From Chamaecrista fasciculata (taxonomy: Eukaryota > Streptophyta > Magnoliopsida > Fabales > Fabaceae), in assembly GCA_003254925.1 (NCBI GenBank), contig QANZ01005235.1, positions 1-64,000 on the forward strand: a stretch of DNA of 64,000 nucleotides, read 5' to 3'. The notes beneath the pieces are model-generated. The model was not told where the DNA came from, did not search any database, and worked only from the letters and a program-made list of their open reading frames with translations. The position numbers were made by a program, and so were the translations under genes. Of this stretch, positions 36,707 through 50,700 are shown one piece after another; within the stretch, counting starts at the first letter, position 1; each line of letters begins with the position of its first letter.

Positions 36707-37565
36707 TTTCCTTACCAAGAAATCTTAGTTGGTGTTGATGCCTAAAGGTGTTAGATCCATAGATTTAAATTCTTTCCTACAATGCTGTTAATATCGCTTG
36801 TAAGATCGTAAAATCCTACAACTTGCAAGCATTTTCTTTTCCCGATCTTAGATAAGATCATTTTTTAGTAGGATTATTGTAGAATCACGATTTTGCAAAT
36901 AAGATTGTAGGATCTCAAGATCTTACCTATCCTATTTTTTCCTCAAAAAAAATTTAAAATACGTTTTTTTAAGAGAAATAATTGTTTGCACCACAAAAAG
37001 AGGAATGACTTAGTTGTGATTTTTAATGAGAAAATTGATGGATAAAATGCTACAAATATAAGAAATCCTAAGTTTATTTTAGATGTTTTTTCTTATAATA
37101 AATGAAGGGCGAAGACATTGATATCTGAGAAGATAATTGAAAGATATTAATCTCATGGCACTGTTTGATGATTTTGATATTTATGATAATGTATGAATTG
37201 GAAAGTCAATTGGTGTCATGATTATATGGATGACCATTATATTTAAATATATTTGTTTTTTATGTTTAATGTTTTAGGTATCGATATTAGTTATTTATTT
37301 TTATGAACAAACTTCATATTTAGATGTTTGGAAAATATTTACACATTTATGAAAGTGGTAAGATCTTACAATTTGATCTATCTTATGTTCCTTCCAATCT
37401 TAGATAAGATGTCAATCTTGACAGCTATGCTTTTCTGGTTTAGAATGTTGTATTTCGTCCAAATTTTCTCATCCTTGTATGTGTGTGTGCCCGTGCTTGT
37501 GTGTGTATTGGCTCATTTTCTTCTCTCAAGAGTTTGTCTACAATTTGGATCAATTGTATATTCTA
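36707..37565. other. TRB 3' region with a 'taagatc' repeat
   Basis: After the TRB stop, AT-rich DNA with many GTAGGATC, TAAGATC and GATCTTA motifs in both orientations (36760-36935 and 37355-37420) suggests a degraded MITE in or just beyond the 3' UTR. No ORF. Confidence 0.4.
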
Positions 37566-37690
37566 TAGTGCACTATAGGTGTAGTGCTGAGAGAAAAAGG
37601 GACAAGTAGAAAGAGAAATAGGTCTCATTGGCACTTTCTCTCCCTACTCTATTTCTATCTCTCTAAGCACTACATCCCTAAAGTACTTTG
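37566..37690. repeat. Small fold-back MITE
   Basis: Left arm GGTGTAGTGCTGAGAGA and right arm TCTCTAAGCACTACATCC pair with each other, and AGAAAGAGAAATAG pairs with CTATTTCTATCTCT further in. About 125 bases, no ORF, termini approximate. Confidence 0.55.
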
Positions 37691-38579
37691 GAGGATCCAA
37701 ATTGGTTTGTCTAATGTCTTTTCCCTAATTTCGACCAAGGTTGATCTCTAAATTTGGACAGTTTCTACTTTGTTGATCTATAAGATTATTTCTGATGCCT
37801 CTTTAGCAGCAGTCCTGTTTTAGTTGTTTTTCTGGTCAATCTTGCTGAAGTTTTTCCATTTTGTGCAGATTGTGTGAACTTTGGCATCGTTTTGGGCAGC
37901 TGGTTTATTAGCTTGGGAATCAGAGTTCTGCTGTTATCACATGATTTTGATTTATATATATATATATATATATCTTATGTTTTGATAGAAGAAGTTAATA
38001 GAAACATCTAAGTTTACTAAATCTAATCGTATATATGACACATAGAGAAATCAACTTGGATAGAAAATGTCTTTGACTTGACGGTCTACTCTGCATCAGA
38101 TGCCCAATATTGTGTTTGTTGACATTAGTTTAAACTGACAAATAAATATAAAAACAAATTAAACAAATAAAAATTAAAGCTAATGCCAAAACATACAAAC
38201 TCATTAGAAAATAATGTTATTAACGGTATTCAAAACTACTTTTATTTACAAAACGAAAGATAATAATATCCTACCAAAATAAAAAGAAGATAATATATTC
38301 TTTTCAAGAGACCAAATAATTTGTTCCTTTGACAAAATCCAATAAAATAATTACAAACTAGTAACGCTCGAATGTTGTTACATCTTACAAGTAATCACTT
38401 GGTACTGGCAAGGTGAGATTGGAAATAACTTCAATCATCTTTTCTCCTTTTCTTCCATTCTTCTGATATTTCAAATGCTGAGGGTTTAGTCTCATCAGCA
38501 TTATTAGTGCTTCCATCAGATAAATTTCAATCCTCATATAAAATATCATAAGATTTGTCATTCATGACCATTAGCAAAT
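37691..38579. other. No gene seen
   Basis: AT-rich DNA with a (TA)n run at about 37950-37973. A TGTGCAG acceptor-like site near 37868 followed by about 60 more balanced bases might be a TRB 3'-UTR exon, but nothing decides it. Confidence 0.3.
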
Positions 38580-40095
38580 CCTAGCCTACCAATACACAAA
38601 CTTCTCTCTTTCAATGTCACTGTTTTGAGGCCTAGTGTTTATTACAAAATCACCATTATCATGAAATAAAATCACATCTGGGTTTGCATGGGCACTACAA
38701 ATAGGGTCCTTTTTAGATTCGACACTTTCATTTATTGTCCCTGAATCAATCAGCATATCTAAGTTTCTATTATCATCAGTTCCCTCATTCTGATTACAAT
38801 TTACAAACAATATTTCCACTTTCAATATCACTGGTACTATGGATATTTCTTATTCCAACACCTCCACAAAGAAAAAGTAATGACCTTGTGTTGTTTCTTT
38901 CATGGTATGCCATGAATGGACCAAAAAAAAAAAATTAAAATCGTTGCTTTATAGATAACGTCACAATTTCCAATAGTATCCAACAACTGGTCTAGATTTT
39001 AACGACTAATTTGTGTTAGAAAAATAGTATAGATTTTGATAGTGTAATCATTATCTTTAAGGAAATTAAATCATCACTATTCATTTGAAATAACTTTTAT
39101 TATTACATATGTGAACAGTTGCTCCAAAATCATACCACTAATAATCAGATTTCACAACAGTTGCCATATTGCATTCAGCTACCATACTTATGTTCAAAGC
39201 AGTGACCATTGCAATAACTTCTTTTTCAATGACATTTGCCTTTTTTTGCCCAATACTCTCTTCTACATTTATTTTCTTATAAAATCTACAATCTTTTTTC
39301 CACAGAAGAAACAACTCATGTCGTTCTTATTGTTAGAAGGATTTTCTTTTGTGAAATCATTGAATTTCTTCTTATTTCCAGCCTTATTTTTGTTTCCAGG
39401 ATTACTCGATGTTTTAGAATAAACAATATTATTTACTTTAGACTCAGTTTGTAAAGCATATTTGTTTTCACGAATTATGGTTTCTTGTTTAATACGAATA
39501 TGCTTTAGTATCTGATCTATTGTAAAATCTTTAGAAGTATGTAGTAACTTCTTCTTGTAATCAATGATCAATCCAAGTGGGTGGAAACTTAGAAATAACA
39601 GTAGTTACTTGGAGAGATTCAGAAACATCAATTTTCAAATCCTTGAGTCTAGACACCATAACAAGCAATTCATCAACTTGTTCCATAATTGATTTAGAAT
39701 CTACCATTTGAAATTCAAAGAATTTCATACTCAAACATTTGTCAATGCCTTACTTTTCAGAAGTATATTTATTTTCCATAGCATTCCATATTTCTTGTGG
39801 GAATTTGATTGGACGAAATAAATCATATAAACAATAAGAAAGAGAGTTTAAGATAAAACCTATGCAAAGTACTTCATCTTCCTCTCGCTTATTTCGATTT
39901 ACTATGACTTCTTTTGTGTCCTTATCAGAAGGTGGTGAAATTTAGACATATTAGACTTGAGTATATATATGCAATACCCAATTCTGTGAGTAGAAACAAC
40001 AACTTGTCCTTCCAACGTGTGAAGTTTGTTCAATCAAAGCAGCCGAGTTTGAAAACATTTGGATTGAACAACTTGTTTACTCCACTGGTCTCCAT
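38580..40095 (-). pseudogene. Decayed copia gag and following region
   Basis: From ATG 40095 on the minus strand: NKLFNPNVFKLG, then an in-frame TGA where relatives have Trp in the FDWTNFTRWKD motif. It continues through WKDKLLFLL, NRNKREEDEVLC, ILNSLSYCLYDLF, EIWNAMENKY, SIMEQVDELLVMVSRLKDL, FPPTWIDYKKKLLH and a half zinc knuckle CFFCGKK (near 39300), with further stops and shifts. This is the order of a copia gag (UBN2) polyprotein of a different family from the one at 8273. Only frameshifted scraps (to about 38586) follow. Not functional. Confidence 0.8.
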
Positions 40096-40176
40096 CTCAA
40101 TTTAATTTCTTTAAGATTGTTAGAAAAAATAGTATCGGCTTTGATAGTGTAATTATTGTCCTTAAGGAAATTAAGC
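39016..40176. repeat. Pair of ~57-base direct repeats flanking the copia gag
   Basis: GTTAGAAAAATAGTATAGAT...GGAAATTAA at about 39016-39072 recurs at about 40120-40176. On the minus strand each reads into TATTTTTCTAACA, an LTR-end-like sequence placed just before gag in the right copy. They may be LTR remnants; the left copy is then misplaced and implies rearrangement. Confidence 0.4.
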
Positions 40177-40469
40177 CCCAACTAATATGACTCTTCCAGG
40201 ATTTACAAAGCTTGATATTATAGCCAACAAAACTATAATATCTTCTGAAGACAAATTAGAAAGGAAAAGTTGAAGATTACATTTCTTGATTGATCAACTC
40301 TTTGAGAGAAGAGACGCTACTTATATAGGAAAAACTGAAGAATTAAAACATTTTAGATTCATACACTCACATCATTTCATATTAAATCTTAATGACTGAT
40401 TATAACTTATTATAAATGAACATTCATGTCTCTTCAATAAAGAGTTATAACCTTAAGCCATGGTGTTGG

Positions 40470-41124
40470 CAGGGGTGAGCATGAGTTAAGTTGGGTTTAG
40501 AAAAAAATCTCAATCCAACCTGCACATCAATCTGCAAGTTGGGTTGGGTTGGATTTTTGTGATTTTTAAAACTTATCAAGAACCAAACTAACCCGTAGAG
40601 TTGCGGGTTGGATTAGGTTGAACCTGCGGATTGAGTTTGTAAATTCTTTTTTTTTTAAATTTTTTTTCATAACAAAAAGATATTATTATAAAATTGTGAA
40701 TAGTGAATAAAAAAGCTTATACATAACAAAAGTTAAAAAAATATATATAAATTATATATATATAAATTATATATACATATAAATCAATTAAAATACATTT
40801 CATAATATATATAAATGTAATAGGTATGTATCCATGTAAATTTTAAAATCAAAATATCTTATTTATAAAGAACTAACGATATAAATACATAAAAAAACAT
40901 ACAAAAATATATAAAAAATTACATAAACATATATATATATATATATATAAAGAATTTATGTGCGAATTTGCGAGTTGAATTAAGTTGAGAAACCACAAAT
41001 CTGCAAGTGTGCGGGTTGAAAATTGAGTCTAACCCAACCCGTGAAACCGACCCGACCCAACCCACCTTGCAGCTGTGGGTTGGGTTGGTGTCTACATGTC
41101 CGCAGGTTGGGTTGCTCACCTCTA
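40470..41124. mobile_element. hAT-like MITE with gggttgg arms
   Basis: Ends CAGGGGTGAGCA / TTGCTCACCTCTA are inverted repeats, with AACCCAACC and GGTTGGGTT blocks just inside both ends, AT-rich in the middle, (TA)n near 40928. No clear 8-bp duplication remains. Same general class as 30857-31310. Confidence 0.65.
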
Positions 41125-41189
41125 ACCACAAATTGAAGATTAATTTATGGTTGATTAAAAAGTAAAATTTTTTTTTGCCATTCACTTAT

Positions 41190-41440
41190 TATAAGTTTGA
41201 GGACCAAAATGAAACAAATATGGAAATTTGAAGACTATAATAGAACAAATGTGAAAGTTTGAAGACCAAAATGAAATAAATGTAAAAGTTTAAGGACTAA
41301 AACAGAATAAAAAATAATTTAAAGACTAAAATGAAATCAACCCCATAGTTCGAGGATCAAAACAAAACAAAAATAGTTTGAGAAACAAAATAAAACTAAT
41401 TCCATGGTTTGGGTACCAAAATGACCATTTAACCTACTTT
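41190..41440. repeat. Tandem 'gaggaccaaaatga' remnant
   Basis: Seven or eight units of TTTGAGGACCAAAATGAAAC with drift, one orientation only, and ending in GGTACCAAAATGACC. Half of a fold-back element like that at 28793. Confidence 0.6.
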
Positions 41441-42370
41441 TATTGCCCAAACATAACTCTTTTCTTTGTATGATGCATTTCTCAACCAGAAAATTTACTT
41501 TGAGAGTTGGTTATGTTCTATGAAGCATAGACATTAACACGGACACGAGACATGACACAGACACAGACATACTGACACGCTAGATTCTTAAAATCATACG
41601 ACACGACACAACATATATTTATATATATAAATAAATAAAAATCCATAAATTTTGATGAAAATTTTAAAAATTACAATATCTATCTGTAATATATGTCATA
41701 TGTGATATTATTTTCTATTGTTTATCATGATAAAGTCACACAAAATTGATTATATTCTGAAACTTATAAATATGTGTCATGTGGTCATCTTAATTAATAT
41801 AGAATTTGTTTAGTATAGTAAGATTTTATTTTTTAATTTTTGAATTCATTATGATTCATTATAGTATATTTAACAAGATTTCTATAATATATTATTCAAG
41901 AATATTTATACTGTAATAGATATAGATATTATATATATTTTTATATATAGAGTAATAGAATTTATAGATTAATCTAATCTAAAATTAGAATGAATATTTT
42001 AATATTTCTAATATTCGAATAAAATTTAATAGAATATTAAATTATTAGATTACAATTAAATAATTAAAATTTAATAATNAAAAAAAAAAAATCCATTTTA
42101 GTTATCTTTAGTTATGTTTCATCGAATACGGCTTTCCACGGAATCCTATATGTATCTATGAGATCGAGTATACAATTCTGTTTACTCACTTAAAATTGAG
42201 TATCCGTTTCCCTCCTTTTCCTGCTATAATTGGAAATCCTGTATTTTACATATCAATACTTCATTGAAATCGAAATTTTAGAAAGAATTCGATTGGAATA
42301 AATTTCCTATTATTTGTATTCCCTTGACTTTTAAAATATGAACACGAAAATAATTCAAATATTTGTTTGA

Positions 42371-42540
42371 TTTTTTTTCTTTTTTTTGGTGGAAAAAAGT
42401 TTAGGTGAGTTGGGCCCCGTGGCTCACCAAGGCTAGGGCAGACCTCCAGGCTCTATGAGCGCTTACAGAGGTACTTACAGATCGCCTACCAACAAGACCC
42501 TCGCATCGACAGTGGGAATCGAACTCACGACCTTGTGAGT
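42371..42540 (-). mobile_element. tRNA-derived SINE in the plastid insert
   Basis: On the minus strand a head with a pol III B-box-like GTGAGTTCGATTCCCAC leads to a body and an A-rich tail (complement of 42371-42400). Flanking ATTCAAATATTTG and ACTCGAATATTTG form an imperfect target duplication. The A box is not clear, so the 5' end may be truncated. Confidence 0.72.
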
Positions 42541-42887
42541 TCACTCGAATATTTGATATTTCTATATTATCCATAGAATACATTACTTCACTCGAATACA
42601 CTATAATTTCGAAATGCAGATATTTTTTAATTCAATTTAGAAATAGAATTATTAATTAATGAATTAAATATTAAAATGAAAAAAAAATTCAGAACCCATG
42701 TAGAAAACAATTAATACAGTTTTATTTTAGTTTTTTTTCCCTCAACTCAATTAGTAATACCTTTAGAGTCCACTTCTTCCCCATACGACCAAGGAAAGAG
42801 AAAATGTAAAGACTACTATTCCTCTAAATTAGGATTAAAACAAAGAAATAGAAGGTCAATAAACAAAAAAATGTTAATAAATATTAA

Positions 42888-43264
<377 letters not shown>

Positions 43265-43518
43265 TTAATAATTAATAATAAGATAAATCAATTATTTGGT
43301 TTGACACGGCGACACGTTATTAAAATGAAGTGTCCATGCTTCATAGGTTATGTTAGTTTAAGTTCTACATCAATCATTACTCGACGAAAATTCCTCTTTT
43401 TTTCTTTCTTTTTCAAGTCCGGAAGTTACATTGAAATGTGTAAGACACAATGAACTCAGGCACAAAAGTGAAGTTACATTTTTATCTTTTTTTAAATATG
43501 TTTTTAAATTTATTAGAT

Positions 43519-43876
43519 AAAAGTACTCTTAAGACCTCTAAAGTATAAGATCAGTTTCAATTGCACTTCTAAAGTTTTTTTTTTGTGGGTCAATTGTACC
43601 ACCAAAGTATGAGGTTAGTTTTAATTGCACTGCAAAAATTTTTTTGGATCGATTATACTCCCAATCTTTTCTTTTGTGTCAATTGTATTCCGAATTTAGG
43701 GATACAATTGACTTAAATTAATTGTGAAACATTGATAGTACAATTGATCTTAAAAAGCTTTAAAGGTACAACTAAAACTAATCTCGTACTTTAAGGCAAT
43801 TGACTAAAATTTTTTTTGAAAGTACAACTAAAACTTACCTGATACTTTAGGGGTACCAAAAGTACTTTTCCCAATT
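43519..43876. repeat. Fold-back element (agtactttt arms)
   Basis: Left arm AAAAGTACTCTTAAGACC and right arm GGGGTACCAAAAGTACTTTT pair; inner units CTAAAGTATAAGATCAGTTT and AAACTTACCTGATACTTTAG pair too. Whole block can fold back. 43877-44758 is otherwise AT-rich with no gene seen. Confidence 0.75.
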
Positions 43877-44758
43877 TATTATTTATATAACATAACAAAT
43901 CCTACTATACTAGTAGGTTCTTTTTTATATTATTAGGAAAGAAAATAATAATAAGTTAAAAAGAGAAAATTATGAGAAGTTGTAAAAGAAATTAAATAAT
44001 TTCTTAACATTTCTTTCTTCCGTTAAAAAGTAAATTAATTAATTTTCAATATTTTTATAACTTAAAAGTTTCCAAAATAAAATTCAGGTTTTTTCAGACA
44101 TATATAGCCCGGCCACTTGACCAATTAAACATATTTATCTACAATTAAAAAAATACATTAAATTACGATATTTAAAGCCTAAAATTAACATTAGAATACA
44201 AAAAAATTAAAAAAAAAATCCCATAAATCACATTTTAATAAACGAAGTCACTGTTATTTTCATACTTTAATGTGTATATATATATTTCCTTCAAGAGATT
44301 TGTATACATTTTTTAAAAATTTAAATGAGAGAATTGCAGAAACTATCCAGAAAAATTTATCGATCAATAACCTAATTGTTGACATGTGCAAAGATAGAAC
44401 ACGTTAATGTCAGTTGATCCAAATAATCGACCTTCCCTACTGATAAAAGACTTTAGTTGTTGTCATTGAATTGAGAGAATGCAGAGATGACCAAAAGCCA
44501 TAATAAAGGACTTTTAAAAAGTTGGAAAGGTGCCTTGGTTGCTAGAGACTGAAAATTTTCTTTTAAAGATATCAAAGAGTGAGTGTTATGTGACAACTGA
44601 CAACCAACTCTATGCCATATAATTAACAAGACATCATTCTTGTGACCATTGATAGAGGACTAAAAAAAACAATCAATTCAATCGTCTTTAATTACTACAA
44701 GGGATTTTGAAAACATACAATTTCTGGTGTAGCCAAAAGAATCAAATAGAATCAATCA

Positions 44759-47700
44759 TTAAACCAAAGTTCGATTTAAAACCGAAATCTGACCAGAGTC
44801 ACCATTTAACAAGAAAACTTCCAGTGGGACATATGGAGAGGACATTGATGCGCCAAACCTGTAGGTTGGTTGCAACATTTTACTACCTTTTGCACATGCG
44901 ATGGTTCGAAGCCGTGGTCCGGTTCTCATCTGCCAGATCTGCAGGAAGTTGTTCAAAATCAGTGTAAGTGATCCAGTGAAAGCAAGAAAGCTTGGTGTCC
45001 ACAGTAATGTAGGTGAAACTTGAAAGATGCAATATTCATCAAAATGATAATTCTCATGTTCACTCAGTTATTAGAACTTGAGAAAAGAAAGAAGAAATTG
45101 TAACTCAACACCAGCAACATAAGAAGTTATCTATAATAGGCCAAATTGCACTTTTGGTCCTATATGTTTGGGATGTGTTTCAATTCAGCCTTTTATCTTT
45201 TTTCTAATTGCAAAATTAATCCTACATGTTTTTATATTTTTTTCACATTTTGGTTCTAAAAACTGAATGTCGTCATCTCTCTTGTTTCAAGTTCAAATGC
45301 GATGAGTCTAGAGAGTTTTTTATCCGTCCAATTGGAGCCGTCAGCAAACAAAGTCGGGGGATGCTCGTTATATGGTCAAACGAGTCAAGTTGGTCATATC
45401 CCTTTCGTTTCAAGTTCAAATTCAACGAGTTCAGAGATGATTTTTTTTTTTTTTATTCAGTTGGAGCTGTCAACAAATGAGGTCATATCAAATCCGAAAT
45501 TATATTTGGGACCAAAAAGTGAAAAATTATGGAAAATTGGTCCCAAACCCACTTTTGGACCCGATTTGACCTCATTTACTAATGGTCGCAACTAAAAAAA
45601 AAACTTCTCAAGAGTAACTCGTAGCTTCAAACTCATCACATACGAACTTGGAATGAGAGAGATAAGACCAACTTTACTCATTTGATGGTCAAACGAGTGA
45701 CTCAATTTCAAAGCCCGATTTGACCTTGTTAGCTGATGGTCCCAATTGGAAAGAGAAATGATTCATCAAAAGCAACACAACTCTTGAATCGTTGCATTTT
45801 AACTTGAAGCAAGAGAGATATGATCATATTCGGTCATTCGGACTAAAACATGAAAAATTATGAAAAACATATAAGACCAATTTTACAAAAAAAAAAAAAA
45901 AAAGATAAAAGGCTCAACCGGAATTCATCTCACACATATAGGATCAAAAGTAAAATTTCGCCTTTATAATATCTAGCATTGAAATTGGCATGCACTCCAT
46001 TTATTAAACAAACATTAGGTTTCTCCAAATGGTAACAATTCTCCACTAATTAATTAGTATTCAAATTTCAATGGAAATTCATCAAGGTTATTCCGTACAT
46101 CTCTAATCCTCAACAAACAGGAGCAGACACAAATGCAGTCCAAATATTACTATTGCTAAAGAAATTTATACACAGTAGTTTTGTAAGGGTAAAATAGTCA
46201 GCTACTCCCAGGAAACCACCAGCAAGAAACCACAACATTATGCAACTAGCAAAAAGAGGCTTATTGATTTAAAGAGTTGTATAGCACTAATCTTGGCTCT
46301 TGTTAAAGTACAAGATGTACCTCAATTATTCCTTTCCTAGGTGCATGAATAGCCAAACACAAGCAGTAATCGCTCTTCATCGGTTCATAATGGGTAGAAC
46401 TTGATGTGCCAATATCTTTGTTGACCAACATCTCCATGAATAGACAGCTGGCATCCCGATATCCCTGCAAATATACCACAACATAGTCAAGGGAGTGGGG
46501 ACAAAACAGTCTAGTTTTTCTATAATTTTTTTTCATTACAGTGGAAATGGTTTGTAAAGATCAAGAGAGAAGTCAACAAACCTTCCATAGGCGCACCACC
46601 ACAAGTGCCTGAGTATCTAGCAGCAAAATGCGACCAAGTGAATCTGTTATAGCAGCCAATGTACCACTTGGTGACAGAGTAAGTTTCTCGCCCTTTCTAG
46701 GGTGATCCTTCAAACATGTCAAAGGTGAAGCTGCATTGGATCATGAAGACAGAAGTCATATAATATAAGAAAATTCAGATTCAGCAATGGTGGAGCAATA
46801 TCATGGAAAAATAATAGCTTTGTATTCTTATGGTTGATTGAGTCCATATCCCAATATGGCACCTCATTCTTTTATAGCTAAGTGTAGGAATGTCCACGGG
46901 AAGGGTATGGGTTATGGGTACAATGTTATGGTCTCCATCCCTGGATCCTAAACTATGAAGCATAGAAACTCCATTTTAAAGGAGTGTCATCATGTCCAAC
47001 ACATGTTCATGTCTAACACCCGTACACGGCACCGACAAGGCACATATTCATAAGTTTCGAAATATAATTTTTTTTTTGCAACTTTGACATAGCAAAAAAT
47101 AGAAAAAACGACACGACATAATTCACAAATAAATGTTGTAATTTTTACAGTTTTCATTAAGATTTATGGATCTTTAATTGTCTATATATAAGTATATGTT
47201 GTGTCATGTCAAGTAATTTTAAGAATTCAGTGTGTCAATGTGTTTGTGTCCGGGTCCGTGTCGTGTCCTGTATCAAGTATTAGTGTTTCATAATCCTAAA
47301 CAAAAAAATATATATATTTTTTAACTCGACCTAGACTAAAGTAAGTAACAAAATCAATCATCATCACTAAATCCTCTAAATCTTTGAATCCATAAACCCC
47401 AAACCTAAAAAAGATTTTTTGAATAAGCATGATTTTTTCAACGAAGCTTGTTTCAACTTTCAAACCATACATTTAGTCTCAAACTAAACTCTTTAAAGGT
47501 AGTAATACAATGTTTTGTTCATGTTCTTTTATCCTATTCTTTTTCCTTTTTTTTTTCCTTTTGAACTTTTCTTTATAAATATTTCAAAAGACTGTAATAT
47601 ATATATATATATATTTTTAAAAAGAACATATACTATTTGGGTTTGGGGCAGGTAACCTCCTCCAGAACTCGGAGAAATCCCCAAATAAACCCATACCCAA

Positions 47701-50700
47701 TCCCAATGAATAAATTTTATAGATACCCATAGGGTATAGGTGTTTTCATCATCCCTAAATATGTGTGACCTTAATTATTGATATCTATAATAGGCATTGG
47801 GCATACAAAAACCATGTAAGCTTTCAATTTTCTTCTACCAGTCCTTTTCTTCCGATGAGACATTGAATAGATACTGGAACCCTATCATTTGAATAATATA
47901 AGATGATCCACAAAGCAGAGCACTATACCATTTTCTTTCTCTTTTGTCCCTATTATATGCACAGTTATCTGAGAGAGCATGAATCTTACAATCACAAAAG
48001 AGAAATAGAATGCATGTCAATCCTACCATGGGCAAAAGATTTAGGCTTCTGATCCATTTTCTTTGGAGATGTCCGTTCACTCCGCCAAATCAATTTAGAA
48101 AAAGAAGTAATTGTTGAAACTGTTGCAGTACCGACTTTAGACAAAATAGCTCCAACAAAAGATCTGCCTTTGTCTTCAGAGAGTCTTCAATAGAATAAAC
48201 AACAATCAGTCAATACCAGACTATAAGAAAAGAACTAAAGTTTCAGAGATCAGCAAAGTACATATAAAAATATAGCATAATTTACATCTTAGGCTAAAAT
48301 CTTATTTTGGTTCTAAAAGTACTTTTTTCGAGGAAAAATTCAAGAAGTTCTGAGAAATCACAAATAAATCTCAACAGCTAATTATGTTGTACATTGCCAT
48401 TTAAATATAAGTTTATCATGTTAAAATAACTTAATGTAGTCCTACATGACGCTAACAGTCAAGTGATGTTTAGAGTTGTTGTATCTCTATCTTTCTCTCT
48501 TTCCCCTCTCTCCCTTTGCTCCTTTGCAAATATGCGGAGTTTCTAATGACACCTCAATGAAACAGCTGAAAATATATAACAGAATTAGCTTTTATGGATT
48601 TATTTGGAACTTTTTAAAAAATTAGGGATTTAATTTTAAGGAAAGAAGTTACTTTTAGGATTACCAAATATTAAATATACTTTAGAAATAAAATAGGATA
48701 TTGACCAAACATAGTACCTGAATGCTGAAATCACAGCATCCTCTCCAACAGCCACTGCACAATAATAACGTTGACTTGACTGCCCAACAATAAAAGCAGC
48801 TGAATTCAAATACCAGAAATAACTTCAGAAAGTTCCCATTATCTAGGTTTGAAAGAACCACAAGCATTACCATGAAACAAACTTATGATAGGATTCAGAA
48901 ACACAAAAATAGTAAGCCATATAATAAAATAGAATCAAAGATAATCAACATGTTTATCAATTTATTATCATCGCTTTTGGCACCAAATAAATCAAGATCT
49001 TCCAAGCCAAAAGGAATCAAAACTAAACAAAGCTTTTTGCAGGAATATAATAGGTGTTTTAAAAGCCAATAGACACCTGAAGCAAATGACTAATGCTGAG
49101 ACTTGGCTTTACATAATATCTGATGTGAAGAAGTGATATAAGAGCATTTGACAACAGCTTCTCCAATCATTATGTATCATCTAATTGCTTGAATTTCATG
49201 GAATCAAAATCAAATAAATGTCATCAGCATGGCAGACACAGAATGCGATATGATGATAATATAAAAGATTTTACCTGGGGTTCCATCAACGGTGGAGGCA
49301 TTATCCCAGTGATTGCTGCATCAGCACAATTACCATACTTGCCAACATTCCACAACTGACAAGGTAATTTTTCAAAAGAGTTTCCAATATCTTCTGAGTC
49401 TTGCCCTTTTGGCTTTTGACCCCATAAATGAGCTTGTGTTTCTTCAAACCATTTCTGCAGCATATTCTACATTTCAACCACACATAGCCAAATATTAGAC
49501 TCATAATCAGCTACTACAACCTATAATTCAGAATGCTAGACGAAAAAATGACAGGGTAACTGATAGAATCTTGAGATACAACAACAACAACAACAACAAC
49601 AACCAAAGCCTTATCCCACTAGGTGGGGTCGGCTATATGAATCAACTGACGCCAACGTGTTCTATCCTTGCACATGTCAACCGTAAGGTTATTGATAGAA
49701 TCTTGAGATAACTGTGCATAAACTTGTTAGTTTCTTCATATCCATGTGAATGGGCGTTCCTTTTATATCACTCATAATAAAGCAAAGCACGACAAGTTTT
49801 AGATATGAACTCAGAGTCAAGTACCACAGTGACTCCAATTGTGTGGACAAAGAAATTGATGTTTACCTTAATATCAGAGACATCAAAACGGGCAATTACT
49901 CCTGGCATAACAACACAAAACTCTTCCACAGAAGCATCATCTCTCAAATCTCTCTTCGTTCCACGAACTCTTAACTTTACAATTCGCCCAGAATAAACCA
50001 TCTATCAGAATACAAAAAAGAAGTTAGCCTAACATGACAAAGAAATCCAAGATAACTTTGATATCAATATTATCCTTCCTATTGTAGTTTAAAACTTTGT
50101 TAAGCAATCTTATATTAACATCCAACTCTTTCATCCCTTTTCTTTTAGTTGTCGGCAAAAGTATCTATTCAGTCTCCAAAGGTTAGATTCATATTGAATT
50201 TCATCTTAAATTTTTGTCATAAATTTCACCGTTAAGGTTTACAGAATTTTTAATTTCATCCTATGTGTTAATGCCATTCAAATCAATAACAATAGATACA
50301 TAATCTGTTGATCATATGGTCAATCAGTCTTAATATTTAACCCAATTTTATAAGCCAACCACAAAATTTGGCGCATTCTTTTCTTTTATTTCTAAGCAAA
50401 CTATAAAAGGAAGTGTTACGTAAATACTATACAAGAGTACACTCAAGTTTGCACTTTGGTTATAAAAATAGATCATATATCAAAGACAATTGAGCCATAT
50501 GATCAATAAAATAGATCACCATTTATTGGGATGATATTAGTATCCAGGGCAATAATGAAAATTTTTGCAGATATCAGAGACAAAATTGATAAAGTAAAAC
50601 TTGCAAGATGAAATTGAAAATGACACTAAACTTTAAAACAAAGAAAAAACTCTTCTGTATTGGTTGTTCCTTGAAAGAACAAAGAACTTATCGCAAGTTT

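Noticed and set aside
44707..44967. 86-codon plus-strand frame
   Set aside because: It overlaps the last exon of the Rab3GAP2-like gene on the other strand, whose family match is clear.
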